DNA from: Clostridia bacterium
Lineage (GTDB): Bacteria > Bacillota > Clostridia > Oscillospirales > CAG-272
Assembly: GCA_017395715.1 (NCBI GenBank)
Contig: JAFQNZ010000100.1
Coordinates: forward strand, 1 to 5,762
DNA length: 5,762 nucleotides
Direction: 5' to 3'
A program made the translations under genes and the position numbers. The notes under the pieces are model-generated. The model was given only the letters and a program-made list of their open reading frames with translations. It had not been told where the DNA came from and searched no databases. Of this stretch, positions 1-4,910 are shown in pieces. Numbering within the stretch: the stretch's first letter is position 1; each line of letters opens with the position of its first letter.

Positions 1-19
1 ACAATGGAAATTTGCGTTG

Positions 20-38
20 CAAAGCGGTTTTCGCTTTG
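20..38 (+). other. Small hairpin just upstream of mnmG
   Basis: A perfect 7-bp inverted repeat, CAAAGCG and CGCTTTG, flanks the 5-base loop GTTTT. It ends four bases before the mnmG ribosome binding site. No T-run follows, so it is not a standard intrinsic terminator. It could be an RNA hairpin between cistrons or the remnant of a short palindromic repeat. I see no promoter in the 54 bases before mnmG, so that gene is probably transcribed from further upstream. Confidence 0.45.
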
Positions 39-54
39 ACGAAAGGATAGAATT

Positions 55-1938
55 ATGGCATATTTTGCGGGAAACATTGACGTTGCTGTGATTGGCGCGG
101 GTCACGCAGGCATTGAAGCGGCGCTGGCTTCGGCACGTCTTGGGCTTGACACCGTGATTTTTACCACCAATCTTGACGCGGTGGGCAATATGCCCTGCAA
201 CCCCTCGATTGGCGGCACGGGCAAGGGACATTTGGTGTTTGAAATTGATGCTTTGGGCGGCGAAATGGGTTATGCCGCCGACTGTGTGACGCTGCAATCC
301 CGCACCTTGAACCTCGGTAAAGGGCCTGCCGTGCATTCCAAGCGCGTACAGGCGGATAGACTCCTTTACCGCAACATCATGAAAAAAACGCTTGAAAATA
401 CACCCAACTTAACACTTCGCCAAGCCGAGATCACCGACATTCTCTTTGACGAGATTGACGGCAAAAAACAGGTGCGCTCGGTGGTGACTGCCCTCGGCGC
501 CGAGTGGCAGACCAAGGCTGTGATCATTGCGGCAGGCACTTTCCTGTCCTCGCGCACCATCACGGGGGAAGCGATTGCTGAATCGGGCCCCGACGCCATG
601 ATTGCGGCAAAAGCGCTCTCAAGCGCTTTACAGCGCGAAGGCATTCGTCTGATGCGCTTTAAGACAGGCACACCCCCTCGCATCCATGCCGACAGCATTG
701 ACTATTCTGTCCTCGAATATCAAGAGGGCGAGGACTACATTACGCCGTTTTCCTCGCGTACCGATGAATCCCGCTTTGTGGGAATGCCGCAAATGCCTTG
801 CCATATTGCCTACACCAACGAACAAACACACGAGATCATTCGCAACAACATCCACCGCTCGCCGCTTTATTCGGGCGTGATCCAAGGGGTTGGACCGCGC
901 TACTGCCCGAGTATTGAAGACAAAGTGATGCGCTTTGCCGACAAAAATCGCCACCAGCTTTTCGTGGAGCCTTGCGGTGCGGACACCAAGGAAATTTACT
1001 TACAGGGCTTTTCGTCCTCGCTTCCCGAAGAGGTGCAGATCGAAATGCTCCATTCGATCAAGGGCTTTGAAAACGCGGTGACGATGCGCTCTGCTTATGC
1101 CATTGAATACGACTGCGCCGACCCCACACAGATGTACCCCACCTTGGAATTCAAGGATTACGCGGGTCTTTACGGGGCAGGGCAGTTCAACGGTTCTTCG
1201 GGCTATGAAGAAGCCGCCGCGCAGGGTCTTGTGGCGGGCATCAACGCATCCCTTAAAATCAAAGGGGAAGAACCGATGGTGCTGACGCGCAACTCGTCCT
1301 ACATCGGCACGCTGATCGACGATCTTGTGACAAAAGGCACAAACGAGCCTTACCGCATTATGACCTCGCGCAGTGAATACCGCCTGCTTTTGCGTCAGGA
1401 CAATGCTGATGCGCGCCTCACGCCCATCGGCCACCGCGTGGGGCTTGTTGACCAAGCGCGTTTTGATGCCTTTGAAGAAAAACAAAAAAGAATTGCCGAG
1501 GAGATAGCGCGTGCCGAGCGCACCTTCATTCCGCCGAGTGATACGGCAAACGCCATCATGGCAGACAACGAGCTGCCGCCGCTCACCACGGGCATTTCGC
1601 TTGCCGATCTCATTCGCAGGCCTACGCTGAATTATGAAAAGCTCGCGCCGATTGACAAAGACAGACCGAAACTCAGCCACGCCGAAGCCTATTCCGCCGA
1701 GGTTGCCATCAAATACGAAGGGTACATCAAGCGTCAGCTTGCCGAAGTCAAGCGCCGTGAAAAGCTTGACGATATGAAGCTGCCCGAGGATATCGACTAC
1801 GATGCCATCCCCGGCATCCGTATTGAAGCGCGCCAGAAATTAAAAGCCATCCGCCCGATGAACGTGGGCGCGGCATCGCGCATTTCGGGCGTTTCGCCTG
1901 CCGATATTTCGGTGCTTCTCATTTACCTTGCCAAATAA
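55..1938 (+). CDS. mnmG: tRNA uridine-5-carboxymethylaminomethyl(34) synthesis enzyme MnmG (GidA)
   Basis: FAD-dependent enzyme that works with the GTPase MnmE to install the carboxymethylaminomethyl group at C5 of wobble uridine 34 in certain tRNAs; it is cytoplasmic and acts as an MnmE-MnmG complex. The 627-residue product has the usual family length. Visible motifs are the N-terminal dinucleotide-binding loop GAGHAG (residues 14-19), the CNPSIGG motif with conserved Cys48, the first family signature GPRYCPSIEDK (280-290) with the second conserved Cys284, and the second signature around AGQFNGSSGYEEAAAQGL (375-392). The C-terminal MnmE/tRNA-interacting helical domain runs to the end, with YEGYIKRQ near residue 560. 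The ATG is preceded by GAAAGGAT at 41-48 with about 6-7 bases of spacing, which fixes the start. rsmG follows 109 bases downstream, the usual Firmicutes neighbour; mnmE would be expected to the left. The gene looks intact and its GC content (roughly 55%) is higher than the LysR region. Confidence 0.98.
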   Translation: MAYFAGNIDVAVIGAGHAGIEAALASARLGLDTVIFTTNLDAVGNMPCNPSIGGTGKGHLVFEIDALGGEMGYAADCVTLQSRTLNLGKGPAVHSKRVQADRLLYRNIMKKTLENTPNLTLRQAEITDILFDEIDGKKQVRSVVTALGAEWQTKAVIIAAGTFLSSRTITGEAIAESGPDAMIAAKALSSALQREGIRLMRFKTGTPPRIHADSIDYSVLEYQEGEDYITPFSSRTDESRFVGMPQMPCHIAYTNEQTHEIIRNNIHRSPLYSGVIQGVGPRYCPSIEDKVMRFADKNRHQLFVEPCGADTKEIYLQGFSSSLPEEVQIEMLHSIKGFENAVTMRSAYAIEYDCADPTQMYPTLEFKDYAGLYGAGQFNGSSGYEEAAAQGLVAGINASLKIKGEEPMVLTRNSSYIGTLIDDLVTKGTNEPYRIMTSRSEYRLLLRQDNADARLTPIGHRVGLVDQARFDAFEEKQKRIAEEIARAERTFIPPSDTANAIMADNELPPLTTGISLADLIRRPTLNYEKLAPIDKDRPKLSHAEAYSAEVAIKYEGYIKRQLAEVKRREKLDDMKLPEDIDYDAIPGIRIEARQKLKAIRPMNVGAASRISGVSPADISVLLIYLAK

Positions 1939-1939
1939 T

Positions 1940-1963
1940 GCGTGAAAAAAGGTTTTTTCACGC
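1940..1963 (+). terminator. Hairpin directly after mnmG, possible intrinsic terminator or attenuator
   Basis: GCGTGAAAAAA and TTTTTTCACGC form a perfect 11-bp inverted repeat around GG, starting two bases after the mnmG stop codon; sterically the loop would open to about AAGGTT or wider. The U-rich tract lies mostly inside the 3' arm, and only GGGTTTTG follows, so termination may be partial. That would fit an operon in which rsmG gets reduced read-through. A Rho-independent terminator is the simplest reading, but the short trailing T-run lowers confidence. Confidence 0.6.
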
Positions 1964-1977
1964 GGGTTTTGTGGCTT

Positions 1978-1997
1978 TCGTTGTTTTACAACAACGA
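1978..1997 (+). other. Second hairpin in the mnmG-rsmG gap
   Basis: TCGTTGTT and AACAACGA form a perfect 8-bp inverted repeat around the 4-base loop TTAC. The following bases are TTTTGC, so the structure has a short T4 run (1998-2001) and could be a weak second terminator. It lies 14 bases after the first hairpin and abuts the third one. Confidence 0.4.
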
Positions 1998-2012
1998 TTT
2001 TGCTACGCAAAA
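1998..2012 (+). other. Third hairpin in the mnmG-rsmG gap
   Basis: TTTTGC and GCAAAA form a 6-bp inverted repeat around TAC, immediately after the second hairpin. It is small and AT-rich and could be chance, but it continues a tiled series of dyads. It ends about 20 bases before the rsmG ribosome binding site. No convincing promoter for rsmG is visible in the gap. Confidence 0.3.
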
Positions 2013-2032
2013 CCTGCCCCAATTCCCCAAAG

Positions 2033-2040
2033 AAAGGTGG
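2033..2040 (+). promoter_or_regulatory. Ribosome binding site that fixes the rsmG start
   Basis: AAAGGTGG lies 7 bases before the ATG at 2048. It selects that codon over an in-frame upstream ATG at 2000, which has no such site and would add 16 residues that do not belong to the family. Confidence 0.8.
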
Positions 2041-2047
2041 TTATGAT

Positions 2048-2752
2048 ATGACCGATACGCTTGCCATCATCCGAAGTGTTTTTGCCGAGTGCGGCATTTC
2101 ACAGTATGCCGAAGGCGAAAGGGGCGAAAAATTTGCACTTCTCTTTGATGAACTGATTGCTTTTAATAACGTCACCAATTTGACCGCCATCACCGAATGC
2201 GAAGAAGTGGCGCTCCGCCATTTTGCCGATTCCTTGACCGCTGCGGACAAGATCCCCATGGGCGCTTCTGTGATTGACGTTGGCTGCGGTGGCGGATTTC
2301 CCACTCTGCCGCTTGCGATTGCGCGCCCCGACCTTGCCATCACGGCACTCGATTCCACAGCCAAAAAGCTTGTGTTTGTGGAGAATATGGCAAAGAAGCT
2401 GTCTTTGAACGTCAAAACCCTTGCCGCGCGTGCCGAGGAGATCCCCGAATACCGCGAAAGCTTTGACGTTGCCACCTCGCGTGCCGTTGCCCGCATGAAC
2501 CTGCTCACCGAGCTGTGTTTGCCGCTTGTCAAAGTTGGCGGACGATTTGTTGCCATGAAGGGTGCTTCGGGCAGGGAAGAGCTTGCCGAGGCGGAAAATG
2601 GTATTACTAAGCTTGGCGGAACCGTTACCGAGGTGGATGCCTTTTCGCTTCTCTCGGCAGGGGAAAGAGTGATCATCACGGTGGAAAAGACCTCTCCCAC
2701 GCCGCCTGCCTACCCCCGCCCTTGGGGCAAGATCAAGAAAAAGCCGTTATAA
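2048..2752 (+). CDS. rsmG: 16S rRNA (guanine(527)-N7)-methyltransferase RsmG (GidB)
   Basis: SAM-dependent methyltransferase that makes m7G527 in the 530 loop of 16S rRNA in the small ribosomal subunit; in several bacteria its loss gives low-level streptomycin resistance. The 234-residue product is of normal length for the family. Motifs in order are NLTAIT (44-49), HFADSL (58-63), the SAM-binding glycine loop DVGCGGGFPTLP (77-88), the acidic motif II region LDSTAKK (101-107), the family-typical SRAVA (144-148), GGRFVAMKG in the late beta strand region, and a basic proline-rich tail ending in KIKKKPL, as in Firmicutes homologues. The chosen ATG has AAAGGTGG 7 bases upstream. The gene follows mnmG on the same strand after a hairpin-rich gap and is closed by a strong terminator 4 bases past its stop. 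It appears intact; composition matches mnmG. Confidence 0.97.
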   Translation: MTDTLAIIRSVFAECGISQYAEGERGEKFALLFDELIAFNNVTNLTAITECEEVALRHFADSLTAADKIPMGASVIDVGCGGGFPTLPLAIARPDLAITALDSTAKKLVFVENMAKKLSLNVKTLAARAEEIPEYRESFDVATSRAVARMNLLTELCLPLVKVGGRFVAMKGASGREELAEAENGITKLGGTVTEVDAFSLLSAGERVIITVEKTSPTPPAYPRPWGKIKKKPL

Positions 2753-2756
2753 AACA

Positions 2757-2788
2757 AAAACCTGTAACCTTTCACGGTTACAGGTTTT
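2757..2788. terminator. Strong bidirectional intrinsic terminator between rsmG and the LysR gene
   Basis: AAAACCTGTAACC (2757-2769) pairs perfectly with GGTTACAGGTTTT (2776-2788) around the loop TTTCAC, giving a 13-bp stem. On the + strand it is followed by TTTTCTGTTT; on the - strand it is followed by TTTTTGTTTTAT, an even better U-tract. It therefore serves both rsmG, whose stop is at 2750-2752, and the convergent regulator gene, whose stop is at 2800-2802. Confidence 0.92.
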
Positions 2789-2799
2789 CTGTTTGAGAA

Positions 2800-3690
2800 T
2801 CAATTTGAAAATTCATGTGTCTTTATGTATTCAATAAGAGTTTTTAAGCTTTTGGACATCCATTTGTTCTTGTGATAGATCAGCTGCTTCCAGATATCAA
2901 TGTTCAGATCACATACGTCAAGATAACAAAGCTTGCCGTCGGCTACCAGATCCTTTGTCACAAAATCGGGTAAAAACGAGATCATATGGCTCTCACACAG
3001 GACGTGCGTGATAATATCGGTTCGTCCGATTTCAAGAACCGGTGTGATATCGAGTGATTTTTTGGCAAGCTCTTTATCGAATACACGGCGGTAGCCTTGC
3101 CCGTATTCGGTTAAAATGAACGGCTCGCCCACGATGTCTTGTATCCTGAGATTCTGCCTGCCTGCAAATTTGGATTTGGCATTTGTGACAAAATGCATGG
3201 AAAGCGGTTCCTCTTTGGCAATCACGTAATCCTTGCGATAAGAGTGGCTATCGAGGGTGATGATGGCATCCGCTTCGTTATGGTCGAGCATATCAAACAT
3301 GACCGACGTATCTGCATTTGTGAATTTGATCGATATATTAGGATACTTGTTGTGAAAGCCAATGTAGTGAGAATAGATCATTTCCTCGCAAACCGAATCA
3401 GGCGTTACGATATGAATGTGTCCTGTGCATTCTTCCTCTTTCGTTAAACTTTCCTTGAATTCGTCTGTTAAGGCGCACACTTGATGTGCGTAGGATACAA
3501 GTTCATGTCCACGTTCAGTGAGCGTAATTGTGTGGTTGATGCGCTCAAACAAAAGACAGCCGAGTTCATCTTCGAGTTGTTTGATTTGGAAAGAAATGGT
3601 GGATTGTGAGTATCCGAGCTGTTCTGCGGCTTTGGTAAAACTGCCAAGTTCGGCAACGTGAATAAACGTGATCAGATTTCTAAGCTCCAT
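2800..3690 (-). CDS. LysR-family transcriptional regulator, divergent from an ABC transporter
   Basis: A 296-residue LysR-type regulator of normal length. The N-terminal winged helix-turn-helix is clear: MELRNLITFIHVAELGSF at the start, then the helix-turn-helix at about residues 18-37, including FTKAAEQLGYSQSTISFQIK, then QLEDELGCLLFER and the wing containing TLTERG. A linker helix of about residues 62-88 joins it to a LysR_substrate effector domain (about 90-290) of two alpha/beta lobes, which in this family binds a small co-inducer. The start has AAGAGGT 5 bases upstream on the - strand (about 3696-3702). It is transcribed divergently from the substrate-binding protein gene, and the shared 169-base gap carries LysR-type binding motifs. 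By inference it senses the transported solute or a related metabolite, activates the transporter and represses itself. Specific ligand cannot be read from the sequence. GC content is visibly lower than in mnmG and rsmG. Confidence 0.95.
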   Translation of the reverse strand: MELRNLITFIHVAELGSFTKAAEQLGYSQSTISFQIKQLEDELGCLLFERINHTITLTERGHELVSYAHQVCALTDEFKESLTKEEECTGHIHIVTPDSVCEEMIYSHYIGFHNKYPNISIKFTNADTSVMFDMLDHNEADAIITLDSHSYRKDYVIAKEEPLSMHFVTNAKSKFAGRQNLRIQDIVGEPFILTEYGQGYRRVFDKELAKKSLDITPVLEIGRTDIITHVLCESHMISFLPDFVTKDLVADGKLCYLDVCDLNIDIWKQLIYHKNKWMSKSLKTLIEYIKTHEFSN

Positions 3691-3704
3691 ACTGTACCTC
3701 TTGT

Positions 3705-3719
3705 ATCGAAAATATCGAT
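3705..3719. promoter_or_regulatory. Predicted LysR-type recognition site (ATC-N9-GAT)
   Basis: ATCGA, five bases AAATA, then TCGAT form a perfect 15-base palindrome that fits both the T-N11-A and ATC-N9-GAT LysR-type consensus forms. Its centre, 3712, is 65 bases upstream of the predicted transporter transcript start (3777), the usual place for the primary LysR-type recognition site. It also lies in the leader of the LysR gene itself, next to its ribosome binding site. A third ATCGA copy at 3727-3731 makes an overlapping TCGAT-N7-ATCGA dyad. Confidence 0.65.
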
Positions 3720-3728
3720 GCTAATGAT

Positions 3729-3740
3729 CGAAACCATTCG
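3729..3740. promoter_or_regulatory. Possible LysR-type activation site beside the transporter -35 box
   Basis: CGAA, four bases ACCA, then TTCG form a perfect dyad ending one base before the -35 hexamer, centred at about -42 from the predicted start. LysR-type activators commonly occupy a second, weaker site here. The arms resemble the ATCGA half-sites to the left, but the dyad is short and may be partly coincidental. Confidence 0.4.
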
Positions 3741-3741
3741 C

Positions 3742-3770
3742 TTGACTAATGCCGAAGATTATTGTATACT
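3742..3770 (+). promoter_or_regulatory. Sigma-A promoter for the ABC transporter operon
   Basis: TTGACT (3742-3747), a 17-base spacer and TATACT (3765-3770) each match the consensus at 5 of 6 positions. The predicted transcript starts near 3777, giving a leader of about 83 bases before the ATG at 3860. The -10 box overlaps by two bases the -10 box of the opposite-strand promoter. Confidence 0.8.
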
Positions 3771-3789
3771 AAGCGCAAGCAAAAGTCAA
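3761..3789 (-). promoter_or_regulatory. Sigma-A promoter for the LysR gene, overlapping the transporter promoter
   Basis: Read on the - strand, TTGACT (3789-3784), a 17-base spacer and TACAAT (3766-3761) make a near-consensus promoter with predicted start near 3754. It occupies essentially the same DNA as the + strand promoter, so RNA polymerase could hold only one of them at a time. Both predicted LysR-type sites lie downstream of its start, a position suited to autorepression. Confidence 0.7.
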
Positions 3790-3804
3790 GTGCTTATTTG
3801 ACTT
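3783..3804. other. Dyad AAGTCAA-N8-TTGACTT in the transporter leader
   Basis: AAGTCAA (3783-3789) and TTGACTT (3798-3804) are perfect 7-base inverted repeats around GTGCTTAT. The left arm contains the -35 box of the LysR promoter in reverse. An overlapping longer-range pair, GCAAAAG (3779-3785) and CTTTTGC (3817-3823), could form an alternative stem. It may be an operator for another factor or a 5' leader hairpin in the transporter mRNA. The right arm also gives a second TTGACT with TGCAAT 17 bases on, a weak secondary promoter at best. Confidence 0.4.
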
Positions 3805-3845
3805 ATTTCCACGGCGCTTTTGCAATGTGGACTATTATTTTAATT

Positions 3846-3852
3846 TAAGGAG
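3846..3852 (+). promoter_or_regulatory. Ribosome binding site that fixes the substrate-binding protein start
   Basis: TAAGGAG lies 7 bases before the ATG at 3860. It places the start at the codon giving a proper lipoprotein signal (MKKTISLLLALVL) rather than at an in-frame GTG at 3827 that would prepend 11 polar or aromatic residues. Confidence 0.9.
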
Positions 3853-3859
3853 TCTTATC

Positions 3860-4834
3860 ATGAAAAAGACAATCTCTCTTTTATTAGCCCTTGTTCTGTG
3901 TGTGGGAAGCTGCCTGGCGCTTTCCTCTTGTTCCGACACCGATTCTGATGGAAAATATAAAATCGGTATCGTCCAGCTTGTTGAGCATCCTGCGCTTGAT
4001 GCTGCAACCGAAGGCTTTAAGCAAGCCATCATCAATGAGCTTGGAGCCGATGCGGTTACATTCGATTACCAAAACGCGCAAAACGATACTAACACTTGCT
4101 CGACGATCGTCACTCAGTTTGTATCGAACAAGGTTGACCTAATCATGGCAAATGCCACCCCTGCGCTTCAGGCGGCAGCTGCGGCAACGGCTGATATCCC
4201 GATTCTCGGCACGTCTGTTACAGAATACGGCGTTGCCCTTAATCTGAAGGATTTTAACGGAACTGTTGGCGGCAATATCTCCGGTACCTCTGATTTGGCA
4301 CCTCTTGATAAGCAAGCTGCCATGATCACCGAATGGGTTCCGGATGCCCAAACCGTAGGTCTCATTTACTGTTCTAAGGAAGCAAACAGTAAGTATCAGG
4401 TCGACGTGGTTAAGTCTGAACTCGAAAAGAAGGGTCTTACCGCTACACTCTATCCCTTTACCGATTCGAATGACCTTGCGCAAATCTGCACAAGTGCTGC
4501 CGATAACAGCGACGTGATCTACGTTCCCACCGATAACACCGTTGCAGAGAATACAGGTATTATTGATAATATCTGTGCTCCCAAGAAGATTCCCGTCATC
4601 GCGGGAGAAGAAGGCATCTGCAAAGGCTGCGGTATTGCAACCTTATCCATCAGCTACTATGATCTCGGCTACGCGACCGGCAAAATGGCGGTGAAGATCC
4701 TCAGAGACGGTGCGGATATTTCGACGATGCCGATTGGATACGCCGAAACGCAGACACCGAAATATAACAAGCAAATTTGCAATGCTTTGGGAATCACACC
4801 TCTCGAGGGTTATGTGGCAATTGCGGAAAACTGA
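3860..4834 (+). CDS. ABC transporter substrate-binding lipoprotein, TrpX / ABC_sub_bind family
   Basis: A 324-residue extracellular solute-binding lipoprotein. Residues 1-24 form a type II signal peptide: basic MKK, a hydrophobic run, and the lipobox LSSC with the lipidated Cys at 24 (a second possible lipobox, VGSC, ends at Cys18 but is less well placed). A short Asp/Ser-rich linker precedes the family domain, which opens with YKIGIVQLVEHPALDAA (33-48), the hallmark of the TrpX/ABC_sub_bind family. Two periplasmic-binding-protein lobes follow, with GLIYCSKEANS in the hinge region and DVIYVPTDNTV and GIATLSISYYDLGYATGKMA near the C-terminus. Family members bind tryptophan, tyrosine or undefined solutes, so the substrate is not settled here. 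The gene starts an operon with the permease, is divergent from a LysR-type regulator and is driven by a near-consensus promoter at 3742-3770. Start chosen from TAAGGAG 7 bases upstream. Confidence 0.93.
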   Translation: MKKTISLLLALVLCVGSCLALSSCSDTDSDGKYKIGIVQLVEHPALDAATEGFKQAIINELGADAVTFDYQNAQNDTNTCSTIVTQFVSNKVDLIMANATPALQAAAAATADIPILGTSVTEYGVALNLKDFNGTVGGNISGTSDLAPLDKQAAMITEWVPDAQTVGLIYCSKEANSKYQVDVVKSELEKKGLTATLYPFTDSNDLAQICTSAADNSDVIYVPTDNTVAENTGIIDNICAPKKIPVIAGEEGICKGCGIATLSISYYDLGYATGKMAVKILRDGADISTMPIGYAETQTPKYNKQICNALGITPLEGYVAIAEN

Positions 4835-4845
4835 TGATACCCACG

Positions 4846-4877
4846 CAGCCGGAGCGAAAGGTTTTTCTCTCCGGCTG
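4846..4877 (+). other. Intercistronic hairpin between binding-protein and permease genes
   Basis: CAGCCGGAG and CTCCGGCTG form a perfect 9-bp GC-rich stem; after one mismatch, GAAA and TTTC extend it by 4 bp around GGTT. No T-run follows, so it is unlikely to terminate transcription fully. In ABC operons such a structure often protects the 3' end of the binding-protein message, so that the binding protein is made in excess of the permease; that role is inferred. The 76-base gap holds nothing else except the permease ribosome binding site. Confidence 0.65.
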
Positions 4878-4896
4878 TCAGCCTATTCTTGATTTC

Positions 4897-4903
4897 AAAG
4901 GTG
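4897..4903 (+). promoter_or_regulatory. Ribosome binding site that fixes the permease start
   Basis: AAAGGTG is 7 bases before the ATG at 4911 but only 1 base before the in-frame ATG at 4905, so 4911 is the likely start codon. Confidence 0.75.
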
Positions 4904-4910
4904 AATGAAA

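Noticed and set aside
1..39. Possible 3' end of mnmE: the frame from base 1 ends EICVAKRFSL then TGA at 37-39, loosely like the MnmE terminus FCIGK.
   Set aside because: Only about 12 codons are visible, the match is a Cys-x-x-Lys with a changed glycine plus four extra residues, and a perfect hairpin in the same bases suggests an intergenic region. Sequence to the left would decide it.
1000..1680. 226-codon open frame on the - strand inside mnmG.
   Set aside because: It is antisense to strongly conserved mnmG coding sequence, resembles no family, and long antisense frames are expected from the G/C-biased third positions there.
2041..2700. 219-codon open frame on the - strand covering most of rsmG.
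   Set aside because: It is Ser/Ala-rich antisense shadow sequence with no recognisable domain, while all RsmG motifs are on the + strand.
3798..3826. Second + strand promoter, TTGACT-N17-TGCAAT.
   Set aside because: The -10 match is only 4 of 6 and a much better promoter lies 56 bases upstream; the TTGACT is explained by the dyad.
3777..3859. T-box or other riboswitch in the transporter leader.
   Set aside because: The leader is too short for a T-box, no conserved T-box sequence is seen, and no leader terminator precedes the ribosome binding site.
4139..4483. 114-codon open frame on the - strand within the substrate-binding protein gene.
   Set aside because: Antisense to a clear family domain, no suitable ribosome binding site noted and no recognisable protein family.
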